Below, one piece after another: positions 5,263 to 6,403 of a stretch of DNA of 6,403 bases (position 1 is the first letter of the stretch; every line of letters starts with the position of its first letter). Under the pieces are notes generated by a model. The model was not told the origin of the DNA and made no database searches. It saw only the letters and a program-made list of their open reading frames with translations. The stretch comes from Porticoccaceae bacterium (GTDB taxonomy: Bacteria; Pseudomonadota; Gammaproteobacteria; Pseudomonadales; Porticoccaceae). The DNA lies in contig JALRJD010000105.1 of NCBI GenBank assembly GCA_023255165.1, forward strand, positions 1-6,403, written 5' to 3'. A program made the position numbers and the translations under genes.

Positions 5263-6403
5263 ATGTACGGCAAATTTCAACAGCATCTGCGCAGCGAACT
5301 AGAGCAGATTGACGCCAGCGGGTTGACCAAGCGCGAGCGCGAAATCACCTCGCCTCAGGGTGCACGGGTGGCAGTCAGTGGCGGCGCTGAAGTGCTCAAT
5401 CTGTGCGCCAACAATTACCTGGGTCTGGCTCAGCACCCGGAGGTGAAGGCTGCGGCCATGCGCGGGCTGGAAGAGTGGGGTTATGGCCTTGCGTCAGTGC
5501 GCTTTATCTGTGGCACTCAGAGTCTGCACAAGCAGCTGGAAAACAGACTGAGTAGCTTTCTCGGCTGTGAAGAGACAATTCTCTACCCATCCTGTTTTGA
5601 TGCCAATGGGGGTCTGTTTGAGACCTTGCTCGGGGCTGAGGATGCGGTGATCTCCGATGAGCTTAACCACGCCAGCATTATCGACGGTATCAGGCTTTCA
5701 AAGGCGCAGCGCTATCGTTACCGCAACTGCGATATGGCCGATCTGGAAGCGCAGTTGCAGGCGGCGGATAGAGCCGGCGCACGATTTAAACTGATTACCA
5801 CCGACGGTGTCTTTTCCATGGATGGCACCATCGCCCGGCTCGATGAAATATGTGACCTGGCGGATAAATACAACGCGTTGGTACATTTTGATGACTGCCA
5901 CGCCAGCGGATTTCTCGGTGCCAGCGGGCGTGGCACCCACGAATACCGCGGCTGTATGGAGCGAGTGGATATTATCACCGGCACCCTGGGTAAAGCGTTG
6001 GGAGGCGCGAGTGGCGGATTTACCAGCGCGCGCCGCGAGATTGTCGATCTGCTGCGCCAGCGCTCGAGACCTTATCTGTTCTCCAATACGGTGGCCCCGG
6101 CTGTGGTGGCGGGGGCGATCAAGGCGCTGGAATTGGTCAGCCAATCCAATCAGCTGCAGCAGCAGTTGATGGATAACACCACTTTTTTTCGTCAGGGTTT
6201 GCAGACCTTGGGTTTTACATTGTTGCCCGGCGAACACCCGATTGTACCGGTTATGCTCAACGACGCATCTCTGGCAGCGGCCTTTGCCGAGCGAATGCTT
6301 GAGCAGGGGATTTACGTGGTGGCCTTTTCCTACCCTGTGGTGGCGCGGGGTGCAGCGCGCATCCGCACCCAGATGTCGGCGGCCCACAGTCGCGATGATC
6401 TCG
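5263..6403 (+). CDS. kbl: Glycine C-acetyltransferase (2-amino-3-ketobutyrate CoA ligase), 3' end missing
   Basis: This PLP enzyme of the alpha-oxoamine synthase family cleaves 2-amino-3-ketobutyrate with CoA to glycine and acetyl-CoA, removing the unstable product of Tdh. The first 380 codons are present and only about the last 18 are cut off by the window edge. Conserved pieces are NLCANNYLGLA (46-56), SVRFICGTQ (78-86), SCFDANGGLFETLLGAED (110-127), NHASIIDG (135-142) with PLP-stacking His136, DGVFSMDG (181-188) with Ser185, DDCH (210-213) with Asp210 and His213, TLGKALGGASGG (241-252) with Schiff-base Lys244, and RIRTQ (366-370) with Arg368. Numbering coincides with E. coli Kbl. Cys212 replaces the serine of the E. 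coli DDSH motif. The start is fixed by AGGAG (5251-5255), seven bases before ATG. It follows tdh by 56 bp with no clear terminator, so the two are probably co-transcribed. Confidence 0.96.
   Translation, partial: MYGKFQQHLRSELEQIDASGLTKREREITSPQGARVAVSGGAEVLNLCANNYLGLAQHPEVKAAAMRGLEEWGYGLASVRFICGTQSLHKQLENRLSSFLGCEETILYPSCFDANGGLFETLLGAEDAVISDELNHASIIDGIRLSKAQRYRYRNCDMADLEAQLQAADRAGARFKLITTDGVFSMDGTIARLDEICDLADKYNALVHFDDCHASGFLGASGRGTHEYRGCMERVDIITGTLGKALGGASGGFTSARREIVDLLRQRSRPYLFSNTVAPAVVAGAIKALELVSQSNQLQQQLMDNTTFFRQGLQTLGFTLLPGEHPIVPVMLNDASLAAAFAERMLEQGIYVVAFSYPVVARGAARIRTQMSAAHSRDDL

Noticed and set aside
5698..6387. Minus-strand and second-frame open readings inside kbl
   Set aside because: They are shadows of the strongly conserved Kbl frame, which is open from 5263 to the window edge.

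Overview
The window reads as an ordinary chromosomal stretch of a gammaproteobacterium. Moderately GC-rich coding DNA carries housekeeping proteins very close to their Escherichia coli counterparts: a threonine dehydrogenase of exactly 341 residues, and a glycine C-acetyltransferase whose active-site numbering matches E. coli Kbl. The SulP and RhlE types fit marine or environmental members of the class, for example a Cellvibrionales- or Alteromonadales-like organism. That placement is inferred from protein resemblance only.

Left part (1-1881): the window opens inside the last codons of a peptide-methionine (R)-S-oxide reductase (msrB, + strand). A 165-bp gap follows, then an RhlE-type DEAD-box RNA helicase with a complete helicase core and a long, basic, Ser/Gly/Asn-repeat tail. 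A possible hairpin terminator lies just after it.

Middle part (1882-4035): a SulP-family anion transporter with a C-terminal STAS domain (+ strand) runs tail-to-tail into a small XRE/cupin transcription regulator (- strand). Only 15 bp separate the two genes, and a short imperfect hairpin straddles the junction.

Right part (4036-6403): the regulator is divergent from tdh and kbl, which together convert L-threonine to glycine and acetyl-CoA through 2-amino-3-ketobutyrate. kbl runs off the right edge after 380 codons. The AT-rich 145-bp space between the regulator and tdh holds two closely similar inverted repeats of the type TATACARGA-N6/7-TCTTGCATA, one near each start codon. These are good candidates for the regulator's operators. 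The most interesting hypothesis here is therefore a local, self-contained control module for threonine catabolism: an XRE/cupin sensor, paired operators and tdh-kbl. I see no mobile element, CRISPR array, RNA gene or phage feature.
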